A stretch of DNA of 64,000 nt, taken from Hydractinia symbiolongicarpus. Taxonomy: Eukaryota; Cnidaria; Hydrozoa; Anthoathecata; Hydractiniidae. Positions 13,003 to 24,300 of the stretch are shown in pieces. The translations under genes were made by a program, and so were the position numbers. The stretch lies in assembly GCF_029227915.1 (NCBI RefSeq), contig NC_079881.1, positions 13,307,501-13,371,500 of the forward strand, given 5' to 3'. The notes under the pieces were generated by a model, which worked only from the letters and a program-made list of their open reading frames with translations, had not been told where the DNA came from and made no database searches. Position 1 is the stretch's first letter, and every line of letters starts with the position of its first letter.

Positions 13003-13731
13003 GGACTGCGACATATTAAGTCGTTTTCCTGAGCGCCAGGCTCTACAACTGCTGCTAACTGTGTGCACAGGCCTTTAAAATGTGTAATATGGCCATTTAC
13101 GGACTAATAAGGAGACTACAGGTGAACCACTTGGTTCCACGAGCCCAGACAAGTAGCCATCGCTCTATTCCTTTCAATCTCAATGGACTTCGAAGCATTA
13201 AGTCGCTTTCCTGACAGCCAGGTTCTCAGAACGCTGCTAACTACGTGCACATGTCTTTAAAGCCTGTAATATGGCCTTTTACGGCCTAATATGGAGTCTA
13301 CACGTAAATCACGTGATTCCACTAACTCTGACAAGATCCATTCGGCTGTTCCTTTTAATCTCAATGGTCTACGATGTATTAAGTCGTTTTCTTGAGCGCC
13401 AGGCTCTGAGAACGTTCCTAACTACGTGCACATGTCTTTAAAGCTTGTAATATGGCCTTTTACGGCCTAATTTGGAGTCTACACGTAAATCACGTGATTC
13501 CACGAGCCCAGACAAGTAGGGATCAGTCTGTTCTTTTTAATCTCAATGGACTACGATATAATAAGCCGTTTTATTGAGTGCCAGGCTCTGAGAACGTTCC
13601 TAATTACGTGGACAGACCTTTAAACCGTGTAATACGGCCTCTTATTGCCTAATAAGGTGACTACACTTAAGTCTGGGAGTTCCACGAGCACAGACCGGGG
13701 GTCATCGGCCTATTCATTTCAATTTCAATGA

Positions 13732-13879
13732 ACTACGATGTAATAATTCGTTTTCATGAGCGCCAGGCTGCAAGAACGCGGATGGCCTTTTACGGCCTGA
13801 TATGGAGTCTAAACGCTAATAAAGTGATTCCACGAGTACAGACAAGTTCCCATTGGTCTGTTCCATTCAATCTCAATGG
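13732..13879 (+). repeat. 148-bp short family B monomer
   Basis: The actacgat landmarks are at 13732 and 13880. This is the same gcaagaacgcgg to atggcc join as in the other short monomers, with the added change of cttgag to catgag upstream. Further copies lie at 14756-14903 and 20281-20428. Confidence 0.87.
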
Positions 13880-14532
13880 ACTACGATATACTAAGTCGTT
13901 CTCCTATGAGCCAGGCTCTATGAGTGTTCCTAACTACGTGCACAGGTCTTTAAAGCCTGTAATATGGCCTTTTACGGCCTAACATGGAGTCTAAACGTAA
14001 ATAAAGTGATTCCACGAGCACAGACAAGTTCCCATTAATCTGTTCCTTTTAATCTCAATGGACTACGATGTGTTCAGTCGTGTTCCTGAATGCCAGACTC
14101 TAAGAACGCTGCTAACTACGTGCACAGTCCTTTAAAGCCTGTAATATGGCTTTTTACGGCCTAATATGGAGTCTACACGTAAATCACGTGATTCCACTAA
14201 CTCTGACAAGATCCATTCGGCTGTTCCTTTTAATCTCAATGGTCTACGATGTATTAAGTCGTTTTCTTGAGCGCCAGACTCTGAGAACGTTCCTAATTAC
14301 GTGAACAGACCTTTAAACCGTGTAATACGGCCTCTTATGGCCTAATAAGGAGTGTAAACGTGAATAAAGTGATTCCACGAGCACAGGCAAGTTCCCATTG
14401 GTCTGTTCCTTTCAATCTCAATGGACTACGATGTCTTAAGTCATTTTCTCTAAAGCCAGTGTTTAAAAAGGTTACCAACTACGTGTACAGCCTTTAAAAC
14501 CTGTAATATGGCCTTTTACGGCTTAATATGGA

Positions 14533-14545
14533 GTCTACAATTGCC
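14533..14545 (+). repeat. Deletion junction in a family B monomer
   Basis: The sequence gagtctaca runs directly into attgccattggtctattcc, skipping about 33 bases that normally contain the CACGTG palindrome and the cagacaag segment. The gga landmarks at 14423 and 14572 are 149 apart. I saw this scar only once in the window. Confidence 0.7.
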
Positions 14546-15069
14546 ATTGGTCTATTCCTTTCAATCTCAATGGACTACGATATAATAAGTCGTTTTCTTG
14601 AGCGCCAGACTCTGAGAACGTTCCTAATTACGTGGACAGACCTTTAAACGGTGTAATACGGCCTCTTATTGCCTAATAAGGTGACTACACTTAAGTCAGG
14701 GAGTTCCACGAGCACGGACAGGAGGTCATCGGCCTATTCATTTCAATTTCATTGAACTACGATGTAATAATTCGTTTTCATGAGCGCCAGGCTGCAAGAA
14801 CGCGGATGGCCTTTTACGGCCTGATATGGAGTCTAAACGCTAATAAAGTGATTTCACGAGTACAGACAAGTTCCCATTGGTCTGTTCCATTCAATCTCAA
14901 TGGACTACGATATACTAAGTCGTTCTCCTGTGCGCCAGGCTCTGAGAACGTTCCTAATTACGTGGACAGACCTTTAAAGCCTGTAATATGGCTTTTTACG
15001 GCCTAACATGGAGTCTACACGTAAATCACGTGATTCCACTAACTCTGACAAGTTCCATTCGGCTGTTCC

Positions 15070-18000
15070 TTTTAATCTCAATGGTCTACGATGTATTAAG
15101 TCGTTTTCTTAAGCGCCAGGCTCTGAGAACGTTCCCAACTACGTGCACATGTCTTTAAAGCCTGTAATATGGCCTTTTACGCCTAATTTAGAGTCTACAC
15201 GTAAATCACGTGAGTCTACGAACTCCGACAAGTTCCATTCGGCTGTTCCTTTTAATCTCAATGGTCTACGATGTATTAAGTCGTTTTCTTGAACGCCAGG
15301 CTCTATGAACGCTGGTAACTACGTACACAGTCCTTTGAAACGCATAATAAGTCCTTTTACGGCCTAATAAAGAGACTGCATGTAAGTCACGTGATTCCAC
15401 GAGCCCAGAGAAGTTGCCATCGGTCTATTCTTTTCAATCTCAATGGACTACGATACACTAAGTCGTTTTCCTGTGCGCCAGGCTCTATGAACGCTGCTAA
15501 CTACGTGCACATGTCTTTAAAGCCTGTAATATGGCCTTTTACGGCCTAATTTGGAGTCTACACGCAAATTACGTGATTCCACGAGCCCAGACAAGTTGGG
15601 ATCAGTCTGTTCTTTTTAATCACAATGGACTACGATATAATAATCCGTTTTCTTGAGTGCCAGGGTCTGAGAACGTTCCTAATTACGTGGACAGACCTTT
15701 AAACGGTGTAATACGGCCTCTTATTGCCTAATAAGGTGACTACACTTAAGTCTGGGAGTTCCACGAGCACAGACCGGGGGTCATCGGCCTATTCATTTCA
15801 ATTTCAATGAACTAGGATGCATTAATTCATTTTCTTGAGCGCCAGGCTGCAAGAACGCGGATGGCCTTTTACGGCCTGATATGGAGTCTAAACGTAAATA
15901 AAGTGATTCAACTAACTCTGACAAGTTCCATTCGGCTGTTCCTTTTAATCTCAATGGTCTACGATGTATTAAGTCGTTTTCTTGAGCGCCAGGCTCTGAG
16001 AACGTCCCTAACTACGTGCACATGTCTTTAAAGCCTGTAATTTGGCCTTTTACGGCCTAATTTGGAGTCTACACGTAAATCACGTGATTCCACGAGCCCA
16101 GACAAGTGGGGATCAGAGTGTTTTTTTTAATCTCAATGGTCTACGATGTATTAAGTCGTTTTCTTAAGCGCCAGGCTCTGAGAACGTTCCCAACTACGTG
16201 CACATGTCTTTAAAGCCTGTAATATGGCCTTTTACGCCTAATTTAGAGTCTACACGTAAATCACGTGATTCTACGAACTCCGACAAGTTCCATTCGGCTG
16301 TTCCTTTTAATCTCAATGGTCTACGATGTATTAAGTCGTTTTCTTGAACGCCAGGCTCTATGAACGCTGGTAACTACGTACACAGTCCTTTGAAACGCAT
16401 AATAAGTCCTTTTACGGCCTAATAAAGAGACTGCATGTAAGTCACGTGATTCCACGAGCCCAGAGAAGTTGCCATCGGTCTATTCTTTTCAATCTCAATG
16501 GACTACGATACACTAAGTCGTTTTCCTGTGCGCCAGGCTCTATGAACGCTGCTAACTACGTGCACATGTCTTTAAAGCCTGTAATATGGCCTTTTACGGC
16601 CTAATTTGGAGTCTACACGTAAATTACGTGATTCCACGAGCCCAGACAAGTAGGGATCAGTCTGTTCTTTTTAATCACAATGGACTACGATATAATAATC
16701 CGTTTTCTTGAGTGCCAGGGTCTGAGAACGTTCCTAATTACGTGGAGAGACCTTTAAACGGTGTAATACGGCCTCTTATTGCCTAATAAGGTGACTACAC
16801 TTAAGTCTGGGAGTTCCACGAGCACAGACCGGGGGTCATCGGCCTATTCATTTCAATTTCAATGAACTAGGATGCATTAATTCGTTTTCTTGAGCGCCAG
16901 GCTAAAAGAACGCGGATGGCCTTTTACGGCCTGATATGGAGTCTAAACGTAAATAAAGTGATTCAACTAACTCTGACAAGTTCCATTCGGCTGTTCCTTT
17001 TAATCTCAATGGTCTACGATGTATTAAGTCGTTTTCTTGAGCGCCAGGCTCTGAGAACGTCCCTAACTACGTGCACATGTCTTTAAAGCCTGTAATTTGG
17101 CCTTTTACGGCCTAATTTGGAGTCTACACGTAAATCACGTGATTCCACGAGCCCAGACAAGTGGGGATCAGAGTGTTTTTTTTAATTTCAATGGTCTACG
17201 ATGTATTAAGTCGTTTTCTTAAGCGCCAGGCTCTGAGAACGTTCCCAACTACGTGCACATGTCTTTAAAGCCTGTAATATGGCCTTTTACGCCTAATTTA
17301 GAGTCTACACGTAAATCACGTGATTCTACGATCTCCGACAAGTTCCATTCGGCTGTTCCTTTTAATCTCAATGGTCTACGATGTATTAAGTCGTTTTCTT
17401 GAACGCCAGGCTCTATGAACGCTGGTAACTACGTACACAGTCCTTTGAAACGCATAATAAGTCCTTTTACGGCCTAATAAAGAGACTGCATGTAAGTCAC
17501 GTGATTCCACGAGCCCAGAGAAGTTGCCATCGGTCTATTCTTTTCAATCTCAATGGACTACGATACACTAAGTCGTTTTCCTGTGCGCCAGGCTCTATGA
17601 ACGCTGCTAACTACGTGCACATGTCTTTAAAGCCTGTAATATGGCCTTTTACGGCCTAATTTGGAGTCTACACGTAAATTACGTGATTCCACGAGCCCAG
17701 ACAAGTAGGGATCAGTCTGTTCTTTTTAATCACAATGGACTACGATATAATAATCCGTTTTCTTGAGTGCCAGGGTCTGAGAACGTTCCTAATTACGTGG
17801 AGAGACCTTTAAACGGTGTAATACGGCCTCTTATTGCCTAATAAGGTGACTACACTTAAGTCTGGGAGTTCCACGAGCACAGACCGGGGGTCATCGGCCT
17901 ATTCATTTCAATTTCAATGAACTAGGATGCATTAATTCGTTTTCTTGAGCGCCAGGCTAAAAGAACGCGGATGGCCTTTTACGGCCTGATATGGAGTCTA

Positions 18001-18456
18001 AACGTAAATAAAGTGATTCAACTAACTCTGACAAGTTCCATTCGGCTGTTCCTTTTAATCTCAATGGTCTACGATGTATTAAGTCGTTTTCTTGAGCGCC
18101 AGGCTCTGAGAACGTCCCTAACTACGTGCACATGTCTTTAAAGCCTGTAATTTGGCCTTTTACGGCCTAATTTGGAGTCTACACGTAAATCACGTGATTC
18201 CACGAGCTCAGACAAGTGGGGATCAGAGTGTTTTTTTTAATCTCAATGGTCTACGATGTATTAAGTCGTTTTCTTAAGCGCCAGGCTCTGAGAACGTTCC
18301 CAACTACGTGCACATGTCTTTAAAGCCTGTAATATGGCCTTTTACGCCTAATTTAGAGTCTACACGTAAATCACGTGATTCTACGAACTCCGACAAGTTC
18401 CATTCGGCTGTTCCTTTTAATCTCAATGGTCTACGATGTATTAAGTCGTTTTCTTG
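15070..18456 (+). repeat. 1,055-bp higher-order repeat, about 3.2 copies
   Basis: The marker gttcccaact occurs at 15131, 16186, 17241 and 18296, exactly 1,055 apart each time. Each unit has five near-normal monomers plus one 147-bp short monomer. Units are nearly identical. Differences seen include tttaatctc against tttaatttc (17181-17189), a short monomer with gctgcaagaac in the first unit and gctaaaagaac in the second and third, and small changes such as gagcccag against gagctcag near 18206. The left end coincides with tttaatctcaatggtc at 15070, and the right end breaks at 18457 where gaacgcc becomes gagcgcc. Confidence 0.92.
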
Positions 18457-18480
18457 AGCGCCAGGCTCTGAGAACGTTCC
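18441..18480 (+). repeat. About 39-bp monomer remnant at the end of the 1,055-bp repeat
   Basis: A ttaagtcgttttcttgagcg start at 18441 reaches gagaacgttcc and then restarts as taagtcgttttcctg at 18481. A full monomer is thus reduced to about 39 bases. It marks the point where the 1,055-bp register is lost and looks like an exchange breakpoint. Confidence 0.8.
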
Positions 18481-19549
18481 TAAGTCGTTTTCCTGTGCGC
18501 CAGGCTCTATGAACGCTGCTAACTACGTTCACAGTCCTTTAAAGCCTGTAATATGGCTTTTTACGGCCTAATATGGAGTCTACACGTAAATCACGTGATT
18601 CCACTAACTCCGACAAGTTCTTTCGCCTCTTCCTTTTAATCTCAATGGTCTACGATGTATTAAGTAGTTTTCTGGAACGCCAGGCTCTATAAACGCTGCT
18701 AACTACGTGCACAGACCTTTAAACCGTGTAATACAGCCTCTTATGGCCTAATAATGAGACTACACTTAAGTTAGGGAGTTCCACGAGCACGGACAGGAGG
18801 TCATCGGCCTATTCCTTTCAATTTCAATGAACTACGATGTATTAATTCGTTTTCCTGAGCGTCAGGCTGCAAGAACGCTGCTAACTTCTTCCACAGGCCT
18901 TTAAAGCCTGTAAAATGGCTTTTTACGGCCTAATATGGAGTCTACACGTAAATTACGTGATTCCACTAACTCCGACAAGTTCCATTCGGCTCTTCCTTTT
19001 AATCTCAATGGTCTACGATGTATTAAGTCGTTTTCTTGAACGCCAGGCTCTATGAACGCTGCTAACTACGTGCACATGTCTTTAAAGCCTGTAACATGGC
19101 CATTTACGCCTAATATGGAGTCTACACGTAAATCACGTGATTCTACGAACTCCGACAAGTTCCATTCGGCTGTTCCTTTTAATCTCAATGGTCTACGATG
19201 TATTAAGTCGTTTTCTTGAACGCCACGCTCTATGAACGCTGCTAACTACGTGCACAGTCCTTTAAAGCCTGTAATATGGCCTTTTACGGCATAATATGGA
19301 GTCTACACGTAAATCACGCGATTCTACGAACTCCGACAAGTTCCATTCGGCTGTTCCTTTTAATCTCAAGTCTACGATGTATTAAGTCGTTTTCTTGAAC
19401 GCCAGGCTCTATGAACGCTGGTAACTACGTACACAGTCCTTTGAAACGCATAATAAGTCCTTTTACGGCCTAATAAAGAGACTGCATGTAAGTCACGTGA
19501 TTCCACGAGCCCAGAGAAGTTGCCATCGGTCTATTCTTTTCAATCTCAA

Positions 19550-19790
19550 TGGGCTTCGAAGCATTAAGTCGCTTTCCTGACCGCCAGGTTCTGAGAACGC
19601 TGCTAACTACGTGTACAGGCATTGCAAGGCTGTAATATGGCCATTTACGGCGTAATACGGAGTCTACACGTAATTTACGTGGATCCAGGAGCCCAGACAA
19701 GTAGCCATCGCTCTATTCCTTTCAATCTCAATGGACTTCGAAGCATTAAGTCGCTTTCCTGTCAGCCAGGTTCTCAGAACGCTGCTAACT
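19550..19790 (+). repeat. Short family A island between family B blocks
   Basis: About 1.3 family A monomers (gggcttcgaagcattaag, tgcaaggctgtaatatgg, ggatccaggagcccag) lie between two family B blocks. The entry sequence at 19551 matches 21334 (offset 1,783). The exit matches 13141-13236, so the island appears to have arisen by exchange between separate A/B borders. Confidence 0.78.
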
Positions 19791-20818
19791 ACGTGCACAT
19801 GTCTTTAAAGCCTGTAATATGGCCTTTTACGGCCTAATATGGAGTCTACACGTAAATCACGTGATTCCACTAACTCTGACAAGATCCATTCGGCTGTTCC
19901 TTTTAATCTCAATGGTCTACGATGTATTAAGTCGTTTTCTTAAGCGCCAGGCTCTGAGAACGTTCCTAACTACGTGCACATGTCTTTAAAGCCTGTAATA
20001 TGGCCTTTTAAGGCCTAATTTGGAGTCTACACGTAAATCACGTGATTCCACGAGCCCAGACAAGTAGGGATCAGTCTGTTCTTTTTAATCTCAATGGACT
20101 ACGATATAATAAGCCGTTTTATTGAGTGCCAGGCTCTGAGAACGTTCCTAATTACGTGGACAGACCTTTAAACCGTGTAATACGGCCTCTTATTGCCTAA
20201 TAAGGTGACTACACTTAAGTCTGGGAGTTCCACGAGCACAGACCGGGGGTCATCGGCCTATTCATTTCAATTTCAATGAACTACGATGTAATAATTCGTT
20301 TTCATGAGCGCCAGGCTGCAAGAACGCGGATGGCCTTTTACGGCCTGATATCGAGTCTAAACGCTAATAAAGTGATTCCACGAGTACAGACAAGTTCCCA
20401 TTGGTCTGTTCCATTCAATCTCAATGGACTACGATATACTAAGTCGTTCTCCTGTGCGCCAGGCTCTTTGAGTGTTCCTAACTACGTGCACAGTTCTTTA
20501 AAGCCTGTAATGTGGCCTTTTACGGCCTAACATGGAATCTAAACGTAAATAAAGTGATTCCACGAGAACAGACAAGTTCCCATTGGTCTGTTCCTTTTAA
20601 TCTCAATGGACTACGATGTGTTCAGTCGTGTTCCTGAATGCCAGACTCTAAGAACGCTGCTAAACTACGTGCACAGTCCTTTAAAGCCTGTAATATGGCT
20701 TTTTACGGCCTAATATGGAGTCTACACGTAAATCACGTGATTCCACTAACTCTGACAAGATCCATTCGGCTGTTCCTTTTAATATCAATGGTCTACGATG
20801 TATTAAGTCGTTTTCTTG
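19689..20818. repeat. Duplicate of 13141-14269 (offset 6,548)
   Basis: From gagcccagacaagtagcc at 13141 and 19689 the two stretches run in parallel across an A to B switch and a 148-bp short monomer, including the unusual tgttcagtcgtgttcc at 14072 and 20620. They part at about 14270/20819 (gagcgcc against gaacgcc). One extra a in ctaaactacg near 20664 shifts the later offset to 6,549. Confidence 0.82.
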
Positions 20819-21333
20819 AACGCCACGCTCTATGAACGCTGGTAACTACGTACACAGTCCTTTGAAACGCATAATAAGTCCTTTTACGGCCTCATAAAGA
20901 GACTGCATGTAAATCACGTTATTCCACTAACTCTGACAAGTTCCATTCGGCTGTTCCTTTTAATCTCAATGGCCTACGATATAATAAGCCGTTTACTTGA
21001 GCGCCAGGCTCTGAGAACGCTGCTAACTACGTACACAGTCCTTTGAAACGCATAATAAGTCCTTTTACGGCCTCATAAAGAGACTGCATGTAAATCACGC
21101 GATTCTACGAACTCCGACAAGTTCCATTCGGCTGTTCCTTTTAATCTCAATGGTCTACGATGTATTAAGTCGTTTTCTTGAACGCCAGGCTCTATGAACG
21201 CTGGTAACTACGTACACAGTCCTTTGAAACGCATAATAAGTCCTTTTACGGCCTAATAAAGAGACTGCATGTAAGTCACGTGATTCCACGAGCACAGAGA
21301 AGTTGCCATCGGTCTATTCTTTTCAATCTCAAT
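19791..21333 (+). repeat. Family B satellite block 4
   Basis: About 8.5 family B monomers with tttaaagcctg and gttccattcggctgttcc forms and one 148-bp monomer at 20281-20428. A run of closely related monomers with cctttgaaacgcataa and aaagagactgcatg follows. It ends at the same ctattcttttcaatctc to gggcttcg join as block 3. Confidence 0.83.
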
Positions 21334-24300
21334 GGGCTTCGAAGCATTAAGTCGCTTTCCTGACCGCCAGGTTCTGAGAACGCTCCTAACTACGTGTACA
21401 GGCATTCCAAGGCTGTAATATGGCCATTTACGACCTTATAAAGAGTCTACACGTAAAGCACGTGATTCCAAAAGCACAGACAAGTTGGTATCGGTATATT
21501 CCTTTTAATCTCAATGGATTTCGAAGCATTAAGTCGCTTTCCTCAGCGCCAGGCTCTGAAAACGATGTTAACTGTGTGCACAGGCCTTTAAAGCGTGTAA
21601 TATGGCCATTTTGGGGACTAATAAAGAGACTACACGTGAACCACGTGGTTCCAGGAGACCAGACAAGTGGCCATCGCTCTATTCCTTTTAATTTCAATGG
21701 ACTTCGAAGCATTAAGTCAATGTCCTGACCGCCAGTTTCTCAGAGCGCTGCTAACTACGTGTACAGGCATTTCAAGGCTGTAATATGGCCATTTACGACC
21801 TGATAAAGAGTACACGTGAACCACTTGGTTCCACGAGCCCAGATAAGTGGCCATCGCTCTATTCCTTTCAATCTCAATGGACTTCGAAGCATTAAGACGC
21901 TTTTTTGACCGCCAGGTTCTCAGAACGCTACTAACTACGTGTACAGGCATTCCAAGGCTCTAGTATGGCCATTTACGCCATAATACGGAGTCTACACGTA
22001 AAGCACGTGATTCCAAAAGCACAGACAAGTTGCTATCGGTATATTCCTTTTAATCTCAATGAACTGCGACGTAATAAGTCGCTTTCCTGAGCGCCAGGCT
22101 CTAAAAACGCTGTTAACTGTGTGCACAGGCCTTTAAAGCGTGTAATATGGCCATTCACGGACTAATAAGGAGACTACACGTGAACCACTTGGTTCCACAA
22201 GCACAGACAAGTTGCTATCGGTATATTCCTTTTAATCTCAATGGACTGCGACGTATTAAGTCGCTTTCCTGAGCGCCAAGCTCTAAAAGCGCTGCTAACT
22301 GTGTGCACAGGCCTTTAAAGCGTGTAATATGGCCATTTACGGACTAATAAGAAGACTACACGTGAACCACTTGGTTCCACGAGCCCAGATAAGTGGCCAT
22401 CGCTCTATTCCTTTCAATTTCAATGGATTTCGATGCATTAAATCGTTTTCCTGACAGCCTGGTTCTCAGAACGCTGCTAATTACGTGTACAGGCATTGCA
22501 AGGCTGTAATATGGCCATTTACGGCGTAATACGGAATCTACACGTAAATCACGTAATTTCACGTGGCCAGACAAGTTGGTATCGGTATATTCCTTTTAAT
22601 CTCAATGGACTTCGAAGCATTAAGTCGTTTTCCTGACCGCCAGGTTCTCGGAACGCTGCTAACTACGTGTAGGCATTCCAAGGCTGTAATATGGCCATTT
22701 ACGACCTTATAAAGAGTCTACACGTAAAGCACGTGATTCCACAAGCACAGACAAGTTGCTATCGGTATATTCCTTTTAATCTTAATGGACTGCGACGTAT
22801 TAAGTCGCTTTCCTGACCGCCAGGTTTTCAGAACGCTGGTAACTACGTGTGCGGGCATTCCAAGGCTGTAATATGGCCATTTACGACCTTATAAAGAGTC
22901 TACACCTAAAGCACGTGATTCCACAAGCACAGACAAGTTGCTATCGGTATATTCCTTTTAATCTCAATGAACTGCGACGTATTAAGTCGCTTTCCTGACC
23001 GCCAGGCTCTAAAAACGCTGCTAACTGTGTGCACAGGCCTTTAAAGCATGTAATATGGCCATTTACAGACTAATAAGGAGACTACACGTAAACCACTTGG
23101 TTCCACGAGCCCAGATAAGTAGCCATCGCTCTATTCCTTTCAATTTCAATAGACTTCGATGCATCAAGTCGTTTTCCTGACCGCCAGGTTCTCAGAACGC
23201 TGGTAACTACGTGTGCGGTCATCCCAAGGCTGTAATATGGCCATATACAACCTTATAAAGAGTCTACACGTAAAGCACGTGATTCCACAGGCACAGACAA
23301 GTTGCTATCGGTTTATTCCTTTTAATCTCAATGGACTGCGACCTGTTAAGTCGCTTTCCTAAGCGCCAGGCTCTAAAAACAAAGCTAACTGTGTGCACAG
23401 GCCGTTAAAACGTGTATTATTGCCATTCACGGACTAATAAGGAGATTACACGTAAACCACTTGGTTCCACGAGCCCAGACAAGTGGCCATCGCTCTATTC
23501 CTTTCAATCTCCATGGAATTCGAAGCATTAAGTCGTTTTCCTGACCGCCAGGTTTTCGGAACCTGCTAACTACGTGTACAGGCATTCTAAGGCTGTAATA
23601 TAGCCATTTACGGCCTAATACGGAGTCTACACGAATATCACGTAATTTCAGGTGGCCAGACAAGTTGCTATCGGTATATTCCTTTTAATCTCAATGAACT
23701 GCGACGTAATAAGTCGCTTTCCTGAGCGCCAGGCTCTAAAAACGCTGTTAACTGTGTGCACAGGCCTTTAAAGCGTGTAATATGGCCATTCACGGACTAA
23801 TAAGGAGACTACACGTGAACCACTTGGTTCCACAAGCACAGACAAGTTGCTATCGGTATATTCCTTTTAATCTCAATGGACTGCGACGTATTAAGTCGCT
23901 TTCCTGAGCGCCAAGCTCTAAAAGCGCTGCTAACTGTGTGCACAGGCCTTTAAAGCGTGTAATATGGCCATTTACGGACTAATAAGAAGACTACACGTGA
24001 ACCACTTGGTTCCACGAGCCCAGATAAGTGGCCATCGCTCTATTCCTTTCAATTTCAATGGATTTCGATGCATTAAGTCGTTTTCCTGACTGCCTGGTTC
24101 TCAGAACGCTGCTTACTACGTGTACAGGCATTGCAAGGCTGTAATATGGCCATTTACTGCATAATACGGAGTCAACACGTAAATCATGTAATTTCACGGG
24201 GCCAGACAAGTTGCTATCGGTATATTCGTTTTAATCTCAATGGACTTCGAAGCATTAAGTCGTTTTCCTGCCCGCCAGGTTCTCGGAACGCTGCTAACTA

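Larger units (their letters stand above)
5380..13235 (+). repeat. Family A satellite block
   Basis: About 43 family A monomers with several internal duplications. Bases 5796-6596 match 7615-8415 (offset 1,819, ten monomers less one base), and about 5962-7055 match 10693-11786 (offset 4,731, 26 monomers less one base). From 9411 a segment also recurs at 13007 (offset 3,596). The block ends at 13236, where ctacgtgcacatgtc opens family B. Confidence 0.85.
13236..19549 (+). repeat. Family B satellite block 3, the longest
   Basis: About 35 family B monomers. It opens with ctacgtgcacatgtctttaa after a family A left part, and ends where ctattcttttcaatctc is followed by the family A form gggcttcgaagc. 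It contains several 147-148 bp short monomers, the 1,055-bp higher-order repeat at 15070-18456, a 39-bp fragment near 18441 and a monomer shortened to about 149 bp near 14540. Its first 1.1 kb recurs at 19689-20818. Confidence 0.87.

Noticed and set aside
13728-13982. Plus-strand open frame of 84 codons shared by the short family B monomers
   Set aside because: The 34-bp deletion happens to join two open stretches. The frame is made entirely of satellite sequence and has no recognisable domain.
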